A stretch of 64,000 nt of DNA from an uncultured Oscillospiraceae bacterium (GCA_910584045.1 CAJTYO010000005.1:28683-92682); one strand, 5' to 3'; shown: positions 15,536 through 24,689, numbered from the stretch's first letter. Notes: generated by a model from the letters alone, not told the origin. Translations and numbers: made by a program.

Positions 15536-15565
15536 ATTATACCACAGGGCCGCCGGCCCGTCCAA
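15536..15565 (-). promoter_or_regulatory. Sigma-A promoter of the radical SAM gene
   Basis: Minus strand: -35 TTGGAC (15560-15565), 18-bp spacer, -10 TATAAT (15536-15541). Confidence 0.75.
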
Positions 15566-15596
15566 TTACATTTCTTTTACAAAGGAGGACCCCGCC

Positions 15597-16073
15597 ATGA
15601 AATGTCCCTATTGCGGCTACAAGGAGAGCAAGGTAGTGGACAGCCGCCCCGCCGACGAGGGCAATAGCATCCGCCGGCGCAGGGAATGTCTGGCCTGCGA
15701 GAAGCGGTTCACCACCTATGAAACCATGGAATCCCTACCCATGGTGGTCATCAAGAAGGACGGCAGCCGCCAGAGCTTTGACCGCAGCAAGGTGCTGGGC
15801 AGTATGCTGCGGGCCTGCGAAAAGCGGACGGTGTCCATCGCGGATCTGGAGCGAATGACGGACGAGATTGAGCAGACTCTGCAAAATAACCTGGACCGGG
15901 AGATTCCCACCGTCCTGGTTGGAGAACAGGTCATGGAGAAACTGCGCAACGTGGACGAGGTGGCCTATGTTCGTTTCGCCTCCGTGTACCGTCAGTTCAA
16001 GGACATACACACTTTCATGGATGAGTTGGCGAAGCTGCTGGAGGCAAAGCAGCCGGCGGCACCCCAGGAATAG
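15597..16073 (+). CDS. nrdR: Transcriptional repressor NrdR
   Basis: The 158-residue protein represses ribonucleotide reductase genes when dATP is high. It has the N-terminal zinc ribbon (Cys 3, 6, 31, 34: CPYC...CLAC), then the ATP-cone from about residue 46 (MVVIKKDGSRQSFDRSKVL). Length is typical (150-160). The start has AAAGGAGG eight bases upstream. It lies alone between a divergent radical SAM gene and a strong terminator; no ribonucleotide reductase gene is in the window. Confidence 0.96.
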   Translation: MKCPYCGYKESKVVDSRPADEGNSIRRRRECLACEKRFTTYETMESLPMVVIKKDGSRQSFDRSKVLGSMLRACEKRTVSIADLERMTDEIEQTLQNNLDREIPTVLVGEQVMEKLRNVDEVAYVRFASVYRQFKDIHTFMDELAKLLEAKQPAAPQE

Positions 16074-16093
16074 GAATCCGTCGCAGCCTGAAT

Positions 16094-16133
16094 TGAGGCC
16101 AGAAGGCACACGGCGTGCCTCCTGGCCTTTTTT
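16094..16133 (+). terminator. Terminator of nrdR
   Basis: GGCCAG-AAGGCAC pairs with GTGCCT-CCTGGCC, followed by six T residues. Confidence 0.92.
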
Positions 16134-16167
16134 GCTGGTATTTTGTCTGGCGAAAATGCGGATTGTC

Positions 16168-17718
16168 TTAGTTTTTCAAAAAGCGATAAGTTGTATCAAA
16201 TCTATCTTGAAAATCGTTAATGTTGTGTGCAACGATCACGATCATAGAATTGATTTGCTCCATATGATTCAAGAATTCCGCAATGACACTGTTATTCATT
16301 GCGGAAAATGGCTCATCTAAGAGAAGGATTTGTTTCTCACTGCATAATGCTCTTAGTAAACCGATTACTTGCTTTTCGCCTCCGCTCAATTCTCCACTGT
16401 CAATGTTCTGCTTGATTTGATGGATTAACTCTGATGGGAAGAAAGACTCATAATATGTCAATTTTTCTTTCCGATATGTTCCAAATAGAGTCACGTTATC
16501 AAGATAGGAGGCCTTAAAGACGATCGTTGACTGTGGCGCGTAAGAAACAAGACTGTCTACATTGACACGATCATTGTCGTCATATTTGATTATACCTTGA
16601 TCCGGGTCATAGAATTTCATAAGCATTCGAAAGAAGACGCTTTTTCCCACCCCGTTTTCTCCAATAATCAAATATTTTTTTGGGAAAACAAACTCCATAT
16701 CCGGAAGTACGATATGGACCTCACCAAAGCTCTTTTGGATGTCTGATACAGTAACCTTGTGGACCTTATCAAGATGCGTGGACTCCGGCTCAGATTTTTC
16801 TAGTGTGATCTTAGCGAGCTTTTCTTGAATTTGCTTGGTCGACTTCACACGACCGATACACACGCTCAATTCATAAATTGGGTCGGTAAACTTTGTGCAG
16901 TACACAAAAGAGGCAGTTGCCATACCAACGGTGATGTTTCTTGAAACCAGCAGAATTGCAATTATGGCAAAAGTAACGACGGATACAAACTCGGTTGCAC
17001 CACCATTCAAAACCATTGAGAAGCTATTGAGCTTTCGGAAGCGCATATTATCGCACATTAGAGAATCTAAATCAGTCTCATTTCTCTTTTTTATGGTTTC
17101 GATGCCGTTCCGATCCATGATTTCACGTGCTTCAAAATAGGTTTTTAATTTCGATGTGTATTTTCCCACGCCGTTCAAGTAGTTTCCGTTGCGTTTTGAT
17201 AATTCGTTCGCCGTGATCCATGGGACAAAAACCGCCAGGACAGAACACATAATAATTGCAATCGTAATAATTGGGCTTACATAAATGATCAAAGAAGCAC
17301 CAAAAACCACGATCATAATGACACTTCGAAAGATTGACAGCAGCGGGCTCAAATAGTTCTGTATCATTTCCGTAATATCATTCGCTTGCATGGACAAATA
17401 TTCGCCGGTATCATATTGATGATAGTCTTGATAATTCTTATTATATACAGCGTTAAAAAAATCCTTCTTGATCGCCTTCTCAAATTTTACGCGTCGATAA
17501 TCCGAGACCCGATTTGAGAAATAGCAGGATAACAAATATGCGGTGAACAGCAAAAAATAAGTAAAGCAGAGCCAAATAATTTTATTGCGTCCCGCTTGGT
17601 AATGGTCGATCAAATAGCCTGGCAGAAACAGCAGTGCAGATGTTAATGCTGTTTCCATCCCATCAATGAGAATGCTGAGGAAAATATAGCCCCTTATCTT
17701 TTTTAAATACTTTTTCAT
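16168..17718 (-). CDS. ABC exporter (fused membrane and ATPase domains), probably acquired
   Basis: About 516 residues: six membrane segments in the first 300 (ABC_membrane type), then an ATPase with Walker A GENGVGKS, signature LSGGEKQ, Walker B ILLLDEPFSAM and a switch His in VAHN. Half-exporters of this type pump peptides, lipids or drugs as dimers; no substrate gene is adjacent. Codon and base use are AT-rich compared with both neighbours, a sign of transfer. The start is uncertain: the best ribosome site (AGGAGG, 17748-17755 region) serves a nine- or ten-codon frame whose TGA overlaps this ATG, so coupled translation is likely; a TTG at 17775 would extend it by 19 residues. Confidence 0.82.
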   Translation of the reverse strand: MKKYLKKIRGYIFLSILIDGMETALTSALLFLPGYLIDHYQAGRNKIIWLCFTYFLLFTAYLLSCYFSNRVSDYRRVKFEKAIKKDFFNAVYNKNYQDYHQYDTGEYLSMQANDITEMIQNYLSPLLSIFRSVIMIVVFGASLIIYVSPIITIAIIMCSVLAVFVPWITANELSKRNGNYLNGVGKYTSKLKTYFEAREIMDRNGIETIKKRNETDLDSLMCDNMRFRKLNSFSMVLNGGATEFVSVVTFAIIAILLVSRNITVGMATASFVYCTKFTDPIYELSVCIGRVKSTKQIQEKLAKITLEKSEPESTHLDKVHKVTVSDIQKSFGEVHIVLPDMEFVFPKKYLIIGENGVGKSVFFRMLMKFYDPDQGIIKYDDNDRVNVDSLVSYAPQSTIVFKASYLDNVTLFGTYRKEKLTYYESFFPSELIHQIKQNIDSGELSGGEKQVIGLLRALCSEKQILLLDEPFSAMNNSVIAEFLNHMEQINSMIVIVAHNINDFQDRFDTTYRFLKN

Positions 17719-17933
17719 TGTTTGCGTGTTGCTAATTTTAACAACATACCCTCCTATTTTTAAAATTCTACCCAAGATTGTCCAGTCAAAAATTGTGCTT
17801 TATCCGTGATATCTACTGTAGGTCTGAGCATTACGTGCAATTTACATAATAGAAAAGCATACAACCGAAATCCTTGCCCTTCAAATATACAGTCCAGGGA
17901 TAACATTCTTGATACATGGACGTGCCGCCTTTT

Positions 17934-19739
17934 CTATTCCTTCGATGCCATGTACCCGGCGATGACTGCCAAGAAGGTTTCGCCGTAGCGCTGGGCCTTG
18001 ACCCGGCCCACGCCGGAGACATCCAGGAAGTCCTCCATAGTCGCAGGGGCCCTGGCCGCCATGTCCGCCAATACGGCGTTGGAGAAGATGATGTAGGGCG
18101 GCACATTGTCCCGCCGAGCCAGACGGGTGCGCTCCGCCTTCAGCGCCGCCAGCAGACCGCTGTCCGGCGGGTCCGCCTCCCGGGTTGGGCAATAGCGGGA
18201 CGGCGGAGCGGTCTCCTGCTCCACTCGTGTGAGCATGGTCACACGCTCCCCGTGGAAGAGGACCTGCCCTGCCCGGGCGGTGGGACGCAGGGTGCTGTGC
18301 TCACTCTCCGTGCAGACGTAGCCCTTGGCCTCCAGGCACTCCAGGCAAGAGCGCAGACGCTCTCGGGGTTCCTCCCGCATCAGACCGTAAGTGCTCAGCC
18401 GGTCCAGCCCCAGGTCCAGAACCCTCTGGCTCCGGCCGCCCCGCAGGACTTGGGTAATAAGGGACGCGCCCACGTAATAGCCCAGGTGGTCCCGCACCCG
18501 CTTGATGCAGGAGAGGATCATCTGGGCGTGGACTGTCACGTCCGCCTCAGTGAAGAGGCCCGTACATGCGCCACAGTTTCCGCACCGGTCCGGGTGAGGC
18601 TGACCAAAGTAGTCCAGAATACGGCCCCGCAGGCACTTGGTGCTCTTGCAGTAGTCCACCATAACTTGTAAACGCTCCAGCTCCAGCGGGTCCGGGTCCC
18701 CTTCCCCCGACAGGAGGAGCTTCGCCGTGGAAACGTCCCGGGAAGCGTATAGGAGGATGCAGTCCGCCGCTTCGCCGTCCCGTCCTGCGCGGCCCGCCTC
18801 CTGGTAGTAGGACTCCAGGTTTTTAGGCATGTTGTAGTGGATGACGAAGCTGACGTTGGACTTGTCTATGCCCATGCCGAAGGCGTTGGTGGCCACCATA
18901 ATGGTTTTGCGGTCATACTGGAAATCGTCTTGGCCCTCCCGGCGCTCCGCGTCCTCCAGGCCCGCGTGGTAACGGGCGGCGGGGAAGCCGTTGGCATTGA
19001 GGGTTTCGCAGACTTCTTCCACCGCGGAGCGCGTAGCGCAGTAGACAATGCCGCTGCGCCCCCGGCGCTCATTCAGTAGGGCCAGCAGAGCTGGCAGCTT
19101 CCGCTGAGGGCGCTGTACGTCGAAAAACAGGTTGGGCCGGTCGAAGCCTGTAACTACCCGCACCGGGTTCAGCAGCGCCAGCTGTTCCGCCACGTCCTCC
19201 CGCACCCGGGCGGTTGCGGTGGCAGTGAAGGCGGCCACTACGGGCCGCCTGGGCAGGGCGGAGACAAAGCGGGCAATTTTCAGATAGCTGGGGCGAAAGT
19301 CCTGCCCCCACTGGGACACGCAGTGGGCCTCGTCCACCGCCACCAGGGAGATAGGGCTGCTCTCCATTAACTCCAGGAACCGCTGGTTCTCCAGCCGCTC
19401 CGGGGCTACGTACAGCAGGCGGCATTTTCCCCGCCGCACTGCGCTCCAAACCTCCCGGGACGCTTCCAGAGTCTGGGAGCTGTTGAGGACGGCGGCGGCC
19501 ACCCCCGCCGCCTCCAAAGCCGTCACCTGGTCCTGCATCAGCGAGATTAAAGGGGAGATCACCAGGGTCATACCCGGCAGCAGCAGGGCGGGCACTTGGT
19601 AGCACAGGGATTTTCCACCACCGGTGGGCATGATGCCCATCGCGTCCCGGCCTGCTAAAATGGCATCCACCAGCGTCTCCTGGCCGGGGCGGAAGGCGCT
19701 GTGACCGAAATATTGTCTGAGGACGGAGAGCTTGTCCAT
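17934..19739 (-). CDS. recQ: ATP-dependent DNA helicase RecQ
   Basis: The 601-residue protein unwinds DNA 3-prime to 5-prime in recombination and repair. Visible are Walker A MPTGGGKSLCYQ near 37-48, the DEAH box in VDEAHCVSQWG, the QEAGRAGRDG motif VI, the zinc-binding region CLRGRILDYFG...CGNCGAC, an RQC winged helix and a C-terminal HRDC domain (about 525-600). Length matches bacterial RecQ. GGAGG lies six bases before the ATG. A terminator hairpin separates it from the upstream membrane gene, so it likely has its own promoter, which I could not locate. Confidence 0.96.
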   Translation of the reverse strand: MDKLSVLRQYFGHSAFRPGQETLVDAILAGRDAMGIMPTGGGKSLCYQVPALLLPGMTLVISPLISLMQDQVTALEAAGVAAAVLNSSQTLEASREVWSAVRRGKCRLLYVAPERLENQRFLELMESSPISLVAVDEAHCVSQWGQDFRPSYLKIARFVSALPRRPVVAAFTATATARVREDVAEQLALLNPVRVVTGFDRPNLFFDVQRPQRKLPALLALLNERRGRSGIVYCATRSAVEEVCETLNANGFPAARYHAGLEDAERREGQDDFQYDRKTIMVATNAFGMGIDKSNVSFVIHYNMPKNLESYYQEAGRAGRDGEAADCILLYASRDVSTAKLLLSGEGDPDPLELERLQVMVDYCKSTKCLRGRILDYFGQPHPDRCGNCGACTGLFTEADVTVHAQMILSCIKRVRDHLGYYVGASLITQVLRGGRSQRVLDLGLDRLSTYGLMREEPRERLRSCLECLEAKGYVCTESEHSTLRPTARAGQVLFHGERVTMLTRVEQETAPPSRYCPTREADPPDSGLLAALKAERTRLARRDNVPPYIIFSNAVLADMAARAPATMEDFLDVSGVGRVKAQRYGETFLAVIAGYMASKE

Positions 19740-19762
19740 GGAGAACCTCCTCTCGGCAAATC

Positions 19763-19791
19763 AAAGGCACTATCCGGCGGATAGTGCCTTT
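19763..19791 (-). terminator. Terminator between the membrane gene and recQ
   Basis: AAAGGCACTATCC and its exact complement form a 13-bp stem with a three-base loop, ending in CCTTT on the minus strand. Confidence 0.8.
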
Positions 19792-19813
19792 CAAATAATG
19801 GATTTTGATAAGC

Positions 19814-20599
19814 TTACATCAGCTTTGTGGTGTAAAACACCAGCTCAGCAAAGAGCAGAATGCCCAGAACCCACATGAGGTAGTAGGTGATACCCGGCAG
19901 CACCGCTGCCAGTAACACCAGCGCCGCAGCCGCAGCCAACACAGTGAACACGATGCGATAGTCGCACTCCGCGGAGAACACCCGCAATCCCCACAGCTTG
20001 CCGTCGTTCTGCCGGGCCTTGTTGACCAGGAAGAGGGCCGCTGCCAGCAGCACCGCCACCACCACACACCCGGCTATCACCGGCATGTTCCACACGTCGG
20101 AGTGGGCCGACGCGCCGCGGAGCCACACGCTGAACATCGCGCCGCTGAGTACGACGGCGCTCAAGGCGCACTCGGGCTGATAGAGCAGATAGATCAGGCT
20201 TAGCACAACCAGAATGGGTACCAGAATACACATGGCGATCACGCCGAAGCCATTGGTGAAAAAGCGGGTCATGATCCAGCTGGATATAAAGAAGAACACG
20301 CCGGCGCCGGCCACCCATGTCATGATGATTCGCAGCTTCTTATCCTGCCGCTTGACATAGCCCACCACGACCCCGGTCACCAGAGCCGCAAGCCCCAGCC
20401 ACAGCGCCACATTGAGAATCTTATTCCAGGTCAGCACCGCCTGAATCGTCCCGGATATAAAGCCGCGGTAGACCAGAAACAGATAGCACTCGGCGGCCAG
20501 TCCCAGCAGGAAGGTGTAATAAACGCGGGTGAGAGTGCGGCTCTCCTGCTTTTCCCGGTCCGCGTGCTTTTGACTGATCGGTTTTTTTGTAGAAGACAT
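19814..20599 (-). CDS. Polytopic membrane protein of unknown function
   Basis: The 261-residue protein has a basic cytoplasmic start (MSSTKKPISQKHADREKQES) and about eight membrane helices grouped in pairs. No catalytic motif is visible. It has its own promoter (20666-20694) and a terminator downstream, so it is monocistronic between mreB and recQ. I do not recognise the family; the position next to mreB is not by itself evidence for a cell-shape role. Confidence 0.75.
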   Translation of the reverse strand: MSSTKKPISQKHADREKQESRTLTRVYYTFLLGLAAECYLFLVYRGFISGTIQAVLTWNKILNVALWLGLAALVTGVVVGYVKRQDKKLRIIMTWVAGAGVFFFISSWIMTRFFTNGFGVIAMCILVPILVVLSLIYLLYQPECALSAVVLSGAMFSVWLRGASAHSDVWNMPVIAGCVVVAVLLAAALFLVNKARQNDGKLWGLRVFSAECDYRIVFTVLAAAAALVLLAAVLPGITYYLMWVLGILLFAELVFYTTKLM

Positions 20600-20665
20600 G
20601 TATCGAAACCTCCAACGGATAATAAGGGCGGGGAAATATCCCGCCCGGCAGCGGGACGCTGGAAC

Positions 20666-20694
20666 ATTCTAGCAGATTTCCGCCGCTTTTGCAA
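20666..20694 (-). promoter_or_regulatory. Sigma-A promoter of the 19814-20599 gene
   Basis: Minus strand: -35 TTGCAA (20689-20694), 17-bp spacer, -10 TAGAAT (20666-20671). Confidence 0.8.
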
Positions 20695-20741
20695 GAGAAA
20701 AAGAAATTTTTGTTAAACAACACCGAAACAGGGGAAACAAT

Positions 20742-21770
20742 TCAGTTGACCTGCCGGCGGCGGGAGAGGTTGATAGTACCCTCCTGCATATCGGTGATCA
20801 TATCCAGACTGCGGCCCGTGCCCTCGGCCACGCAGGCGATGGCGTTCTCCGCCACGGTGGTGGAAATACCAGTGCGGGAGGTGATGAGCTTGTCAAAACC
20901 GGACACCAGACTGCCGCCGCCGGTCATCATAATGCCGTTGGTGGATACATCCGCCACCAGCTCTGGGGGCGTGCGCTCCAGCACGGCATGGATGCTCTCC
21001 AGGATAGACTCGGTGGGCTCCTCGAAAGCCTCCAGCATCTCCGCCGAGGAGACAGTGATGGTCTTAGGCAGACCTGTGAGCAGACACCGGCCCTTCACGT
21101 CCATGAAGGTCTCCTCCTCCTTAGGATAGACGCAGCCGATGGCGATTTTCATCTTCTCCGCCGTGCCCTCGCCCACCAGGATGTTGTGCTTGCGGCGCAT
21201 ATACTTGACCACAGCCTCGTTGAACTGGTCCCCGGCCACTTTGATAGAGGCGGACTCCACCACGCCGCCCAGAGAGATAACGGCGATATCCGCAGTGCCG
21301 CCCCCGATATCCACCACCATGTGTCCGTCGGGCTTGGTGATGTCGATGCCCGCGCCGATGGCGGCGGCCACGGGCTCCTCAATAAGGTACACCCGGCGGC
21401 AACCGGACTGGATGCCCGCGTCCACCACGGCGCGCTCCTCTACCTCGGTGATGCCGGAGGGGACGCAGATGATGACCCGGGGCTTGAAAACCATGAAGCC
21501 CGCCACCTTGCGCAGAAACTCCTTGAGCATCCGCTCGGTCATATCATAGTCGGAGATCACGCCCTCCCGCAGAGGGCGGATCGCCACGATGTTGCCCGGC
21601 GTGCGGCCCAGCATCTGGCGGGCCTCCTCGCCCACCTTCAGCAGCTTGCCGGTATTCTTGTCCATAGCCACAACGGAGGGCTCGTTGAGGACAATGCCCT
21701 TATTTTTCACGTAAACCAATACGGAAGCAGTTCCCAGATCGATACCAATATCCTTAGCGATTGCGCACAT
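20742..21770 (-). CDS. mreB: Rod shape-determining protein MreB
   Basis: The 342-residue actin homologue polymerises under the membrane and guides side-wall synthesis. Phosphate 1 motif DIGIDLGTASVLVYV, the phosphate 2 motif VVDIGGGTADIAVISLGG and the adenosine motif IMMTGGGSLVSGFD are all present. I chose MCAIAKDIGIDLGT because GAGG lies seven bases upstream and the length then equals the family's; a longer frame has no site. MreC and MreD do not follow, so this may be an MreB/Mbl paralogue outside the main mre cluster. Promoter at 21836-21864. Confidence 0.93.
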   Translation of the reverse strand: MCAIAKDIGIDLGTASVLVYVKNKGIVLNEPSVVAMDKNTGKLLKVGEEARQMLGRTPGNIVAIRPLREGVISDYDMTERMLKEFLRKVAGFMVFKPRVIICVPSGITEVEERAVVDAGIQSGCRRVYLIEEPVAAAIGAGIDITKPDGHMVVDIGGGTADIAVISLGGVVESASIKVAGDQFNEAVVKYMRRKHNILVGEGTAEKMKIAIGCVYPKEEETFMDVKGRCLLTGLPKTITVSSAEMLEAFEEPTESILESIHAVLERTPPELVADVSTNGIMMTGGGSLVSGFDKLITSRTGISTTVAENAIACVAEGTGRSLDMITDMQEGTINLSRRRQVN

Positions 21771-21835
21771 ACTTTCCACCTCGTCAGTTGTCGATTCTAT
21801 TTTGAGCAAATTCTTTGCTGATACTCTAAAAAATC

Positions 21836-21864
21836 ATTATACTAAGCCCGTCCAAATTTTGCAA
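21836..21864 (-). promoter_or_regulatory. Sigma-A promoter of mreB
   Basis: Minus strand: -35 TTGCAA (21859-21864), 17-bp spacer, consensus -10 TATAAT (21836-21841), about 65 bp before the start. Confidence 0.85.
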
Positions 21865-21886
21865 GAGATTGGAAAAACTTTCTTTC

Positions 21887-22585
21887 TTAAATTTTATCGG
21901 TCCTTTCAGCCGCTCCCCTGTGCCCGCCGGCCAGGGCGGCGCAGACCACGCTGGCCGCGCCGGCGGCCAGCAAAGCGTCCGCCGCAGCGGACAGCGTGCT
22001 GCCGGTGGTACACACGTCGTCAATGAGCAGAAACCGACGGCCCCGCACTCGCTCCGGATAGGGAACTGCATAGACTCTGCGTATGTTCCGCCGGCGCTCC
22101 TCCGGGTCCTGAAGGGAGGATTGGGCCCGGTTGTGGCGGCACTTTTTCAGCACGGACTCCGCCCGCGCCCCCCATATCCCGGCGGCTCCCTCCGCCAGCA
22201 GGCGCGCCTGGTCAAAGCCCCGCTGGAAACTGCGCCGGGCGCTGACAGGCACATAGGTCACCGCGTCAAACGTTCCACCCAGCCGCTCCGCCGCCACTTG
22301 AGCGATATATCGGGCAAAGACCGCCGCCCGCCAGGACTTCTTACCGAATTTGAGCCCCCGTATCCCCTCCCGCACCGGCCCGTCGTAGTACAGAGCCACA
22401 GCGCAGGGATATCGTCCCTCTCCAATGTTGGTCAGCGCGTCCTCTCCCCGGAAGGTAATGTCCCGCTCACAGGCCGGGCAGACGTCGCCTGAGCCCTCCA
22501 GAAGCCGTCCGCAGAAGGCGCACCGGGGCGGAAAAAGGAGGTCGAGGACGGTCCCGAAGAGCTTCTTCACCATACCGCACCTCAT
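21887..22585 (-). CDS. comFC: ComF-family protein (late competence, phosphoribosyltransferase fold)
   Basis: The 232-residue protein has the N-terminal zinc ribbon PPRCAFCGRLLEGSG...CPAC and the phosphoribosyltransferase loop RFLLIDDVCTTGSTL near residue 190. ComFC acts in DNA uptake during transformation in Firmicutes; its chemistry is not settled. The helicase partner ComFA is not adjacent. The ATG overlaps the stop of the XRE gene by four bases; a second ATG four codons in (MVKKLFG) has GAGGTG nearby and may be the true start. Transcription probably starts upstream of the XRE gene. Confidence 0.88.
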   Translation of the reverse strand: MRCGMVKKLFGTVLDLLFPPRCAFCGRLLEGSGDVCPACERDITFRGEDALTNIGEGRYPCAVALYYDGPVREGIRGLKFGKKSWRAAVFARYIAQVAAERLGGTFDAVTYVPVSARRSFQRGFDQARLLAEGAAGIWGARAESVLKKCRHNRAQSSLQDPEERRRNIRRVYAVPYPERVRGRRFLLIDDVCTTGSTLSAAADALLAAGAASVVCAALAGGHRGAAERTDKI

Positions 22586-22809
22586 GTCCGCTTCCGGCGG
22601 GGGTAGGGATGGGGATCGTCGGTCAGACAGAGAAGATAGTCAACGCTGGTCCGGTGGAAATCCGCCAGCCGCGCCAGCAGCTCGTCGGGCCACTGCTGTT
22701 CCCCGGTCTCCAGATAGCTGTATTTACGCTGGGTTATGCCAATGGCCTCAGCGACCTGCGCCTGGGTCAGGTCGCTGTCTGTGCGCAGATCCTTGATGCG
22801 TGTTTTCAT
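22582..22809 (-). CDS. Small XRE-family regulator coupled to comFC
   Basis: A 75-residue single-domain helix-turn-helix protein: RIKDLRTDSDLTQAQVAEAI, then the recognition part and SVDYLLCLTDD. It overlaps comFC by four bases, so the two are cotranslated. Two similar AT-rich palindromes 28-66 bp upstream of its start look like an operator for autoregulation. It resembles the regulator in front of comEC (51269-51499): 26 of 61 aligned positions identical by my count, concentrated at the fold-defining positions. A degenerate C-terminal copy lies upstream at 22870-22950. Confidence 0.85.
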   Translation of the reverse strand: MKTRIKDLRTDSDLTQAQVAEAIGITQRKYSYLETGEQQWPDELLARLADFHRTSVDYLLCLTDDPHPYPRRKRT

Positions 22810-22836
22810 CTAAATCACCTGTTGGTAGGATAACCT

Positions 22837-22875
22837 AGATGAAAATTATCTACATATTTTAGATAATTTTTATCT
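22837..22875. promoter_or_regulatory. Paired palindromes, likely operator of the XRE-comFC unit
   Basis: AGATGAAAATTATCT (22837-22851) and AGATAATTTTTATCT (22861-22875) are two near-perfect AGATxxxxxxxATCT palindromes with centres 24 bp apart, just upstream of the XRE start. Confidence 0.55.
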
Positions 22876-22950
22876 GAAATATGTATACTGCCACGCTTCC
22901 AGCAGAGGGTAAGGACGGGGATCGCCGGTCAGCTCCGCCAGATAGGCCAT
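22870..22950 (-). pseudogene. Degenerate C-terminal fragment of a second XRE regulator
   Basis: The 26-codon frame reads MAYLAELTGDPRPYPLLEAW, which lines up with the end of the downstream regulator (VDYLLCLTDDPHPYPRRK). An in-frame TAA three codons upstream shows the rest is lost. It suggests tandem duplication and decay of the regulator. Confidence 0.5.
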
Positions 22951-23000
22951 GCCCGTTTACAGCGCCAGCGCGACATAGTATGGCAATATGACCTAAGCGG

Positions 23001-23033
23001 CGAAACCGCCCCGAAAGTCCCGGGGCGGTTTCG
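23001..23033. terminator. Perfect 13-bp hairpin after the MATE gene
   Basis: CGAAACCGCCCCG pairs with CGGGGCGGTTTCG over a seven-base loop, 20 bp beyond the stop of the minus-strand MATE gene. No T tract. Confidence 0.6.
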
Positions 23034-23052
23034 TATGTGGTAAAGAAAGCGT

Positions 23053-24522
23053 TTATCGCCGGACCGCCGCTTTCTCCGGCGGCTTGTCGTCCAGACGCAT
23101 CCCGTGGACGCCGCACTTGGCGTAGGCCCGCTTGCGGATATAGAGGAAAAAGACGATGTGCACCAGCGCGGTGATGGCCCAGCTGACGGGGTAAGACAGG
23201 TATAGCACCGCCGGGCTGTGATAGACGCGGAACACTGTGGCCACCCAGATCAGCCTGGTGCCGCAGGCGCCCACCATGGACACGATCATAGGGATCACCG
23301 AGTGTCCCAGTCCCCGCAGAGCGCCCACCATCACATCCATCACACCGCACAGGCAGTACAGGCGGCATACATACTTCAGCCGGAGGATGGCCTGGGCGAT
23401 GACCTCCTCCTCGCCGGGGGCATAGATGGAGGCCAGCTGATGGCCGAAAAGGACCGTCAGGTTCCCCAAAATCAGCCCTGAAGCTATGGCGTAGGTCTGG
23501 CACAGCAGGAGGGAGCGGTCCACCCGGCGGCACTCCCCCGCGCCGTAGTTCTGGCTGGTGAAGGTCAGGTCAGTCTGGTAGAAGGCATTCATGGACACAT
23601 ACACAAAGCCCTCGATATTGGACGAGGCGGAAGCTCCCGCGATGATGGCGGTGGAACCGAAGGAGTTGATAGAGGACTGGATAACTACGTTGGACAGGGA
23701 AAATACGATACCCTGGAATCCGGCGGGCAAGCCTACCTGGAGGATCCGTCTCACCACCCGCTTCTCCAGGCGCAGCTTCCGCAGGTCCAGATGCAGCGGC
23801 CCCTCATCCCGCATCAGGCACCCCAGCACCAGCAGGGCGGACACCGCCTGGGAGATGATGGTGGCTAGCGCCACGCCGGCCACGCTCATCTGAAAGACAA
23901 TGACGAACAGCAGGTTCAGCGCCACATTGGTCACCCCGGCGATGGCCAGAAAGTACAGTGGCCGCCGGGTGTCCCCCTGAGCCCGCAGGATGGCCGCGCC
24001 AAAGTTGTACAGCATGTTCACCGGCATCCCGCAGAAATAGATGCGCAGATAGATGGCCGCCAGATCGATGACATCCGGCGCGGAGGAGGTCCAGATCAGC
24101 AGCTGCCGGGCCAGAGTCACCCCAAGCACCGCCAGCAGCACGCCGCTGATGAGGGAGATTGCGACGGCGGTGTGTACGCTGCGGCCTACCTCATCCTCCC
24201 GGCCGGCCCCCAGGTCCCGGGCCACCACCACGTTGGTACCCACAGAGAAGCCTACAAACAGGTTCACAAGCAGATTGATGAGGGACCCTGTGGAGCCGAC
24301 GGCGGCCAAAGCCTCCTTCCCGGCGCAGCGCCCCACCACCACCACGTCGGCGGCGTTGAACAACAGCTGCAGCAGGCTGGACAGCATCAGCGGTAGGGCA
24401 AAAAGCAGAATCTTCCCCGCCAGAGGACCGTGGACCATATCGATATTGTAACCTTTCTTCCGCTCCGCCGGCTGGCGGTGAAAGAGCTGCGCGGCGCGCT
24501 GTGTCAAGCCCAGCTTCTGCAT
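23053..24522 (-). CDS. MATE-family efflux transporter
   Basis: The 489-residue protein has twelve membrane helices in two six-helix halves. The first half carries IDMVHGPLAGKILLFALPLM and ADVVVVGRCAGKEALAAVGS, the second QVGLPAGFQGIVFSLSNVV, all typical of the NorM/DinF group. Such proteins export drugs or metabolites using Na+ or H+ gradients. The start has GGGGAGG upstream at a slightly long spacing of 11; an internal ATG (MVHGPLAG) is less likely. Promoter at 24571-24599. Substrate unknown. A second, unrelated-looking MATE gene lies at 27006. Confidence 0.9.
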   Translation of the reverse strand: MQKLGLTQRAAQLFHRQPAERKKGYNIDMVHGPLAGKILLFALPLMLSSLLQLLFNAADVVVVGRCAGKEALAAVGSTGSLINLLVNLFVGFSVGTNVVVARDLGAGREDEVGRSVHTAVAISLISGVLLAVLGVTLARQLLIWTSSAPDVIDLAAIYLRIYFCGMPVNMLYNFGAAILRAQGDTRRPLYFLAIAGVTNVALNLLFVIVFQMSVAGVALATIISQAVSALLVLGCLMRDEGPLHLDLRKLRLEKRVVRRILQVGLPAGFQGIVFSLSNVVIQSSINSFGSTAIIAGASASSNIEGFVYVSMNAFYQTDLTFTSQNYGAGECRRVDRSLLLCQTYAIASGLILGNLTVLFGHQLASIYAPGEEEVIAQAILRLKYVCRLYCLCGVMDVMVGALRGLGHSVIPMIVSMVGACGTRLIWVATVFRVYHSPAVLYLSYPVSWAITALVHIVFFLYIRKRAYAKCGVHGMRLDDKPPEKAAVRR

Positions 24523-24570
24523 GGCGGAAATACCTCCCCAAAAATCCGTATGATATCCATTTTCACGCCT

Positions 24571-24599
24571 GTTATATCACATCTTATGAAAAAGAACAA
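24571..24599 (-). promoter_or_regulatory. Sigma-A promoter of the MATE gene
   Basis: Minus strand: -35 TTGTTC (24594-24599), 17-bp spacer, -10 TATAAC (24571-24576). Confidence 0.65.
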
Positions 24600-24689
24600 C
24601 CCCCAACGCTGGAAAAATGGGCCAAAAACGAACGTTTTTTTCCTCCTGGTTTTGGCAAAAACTTTTTTTCGGAAATTGCAAAACTCCAC

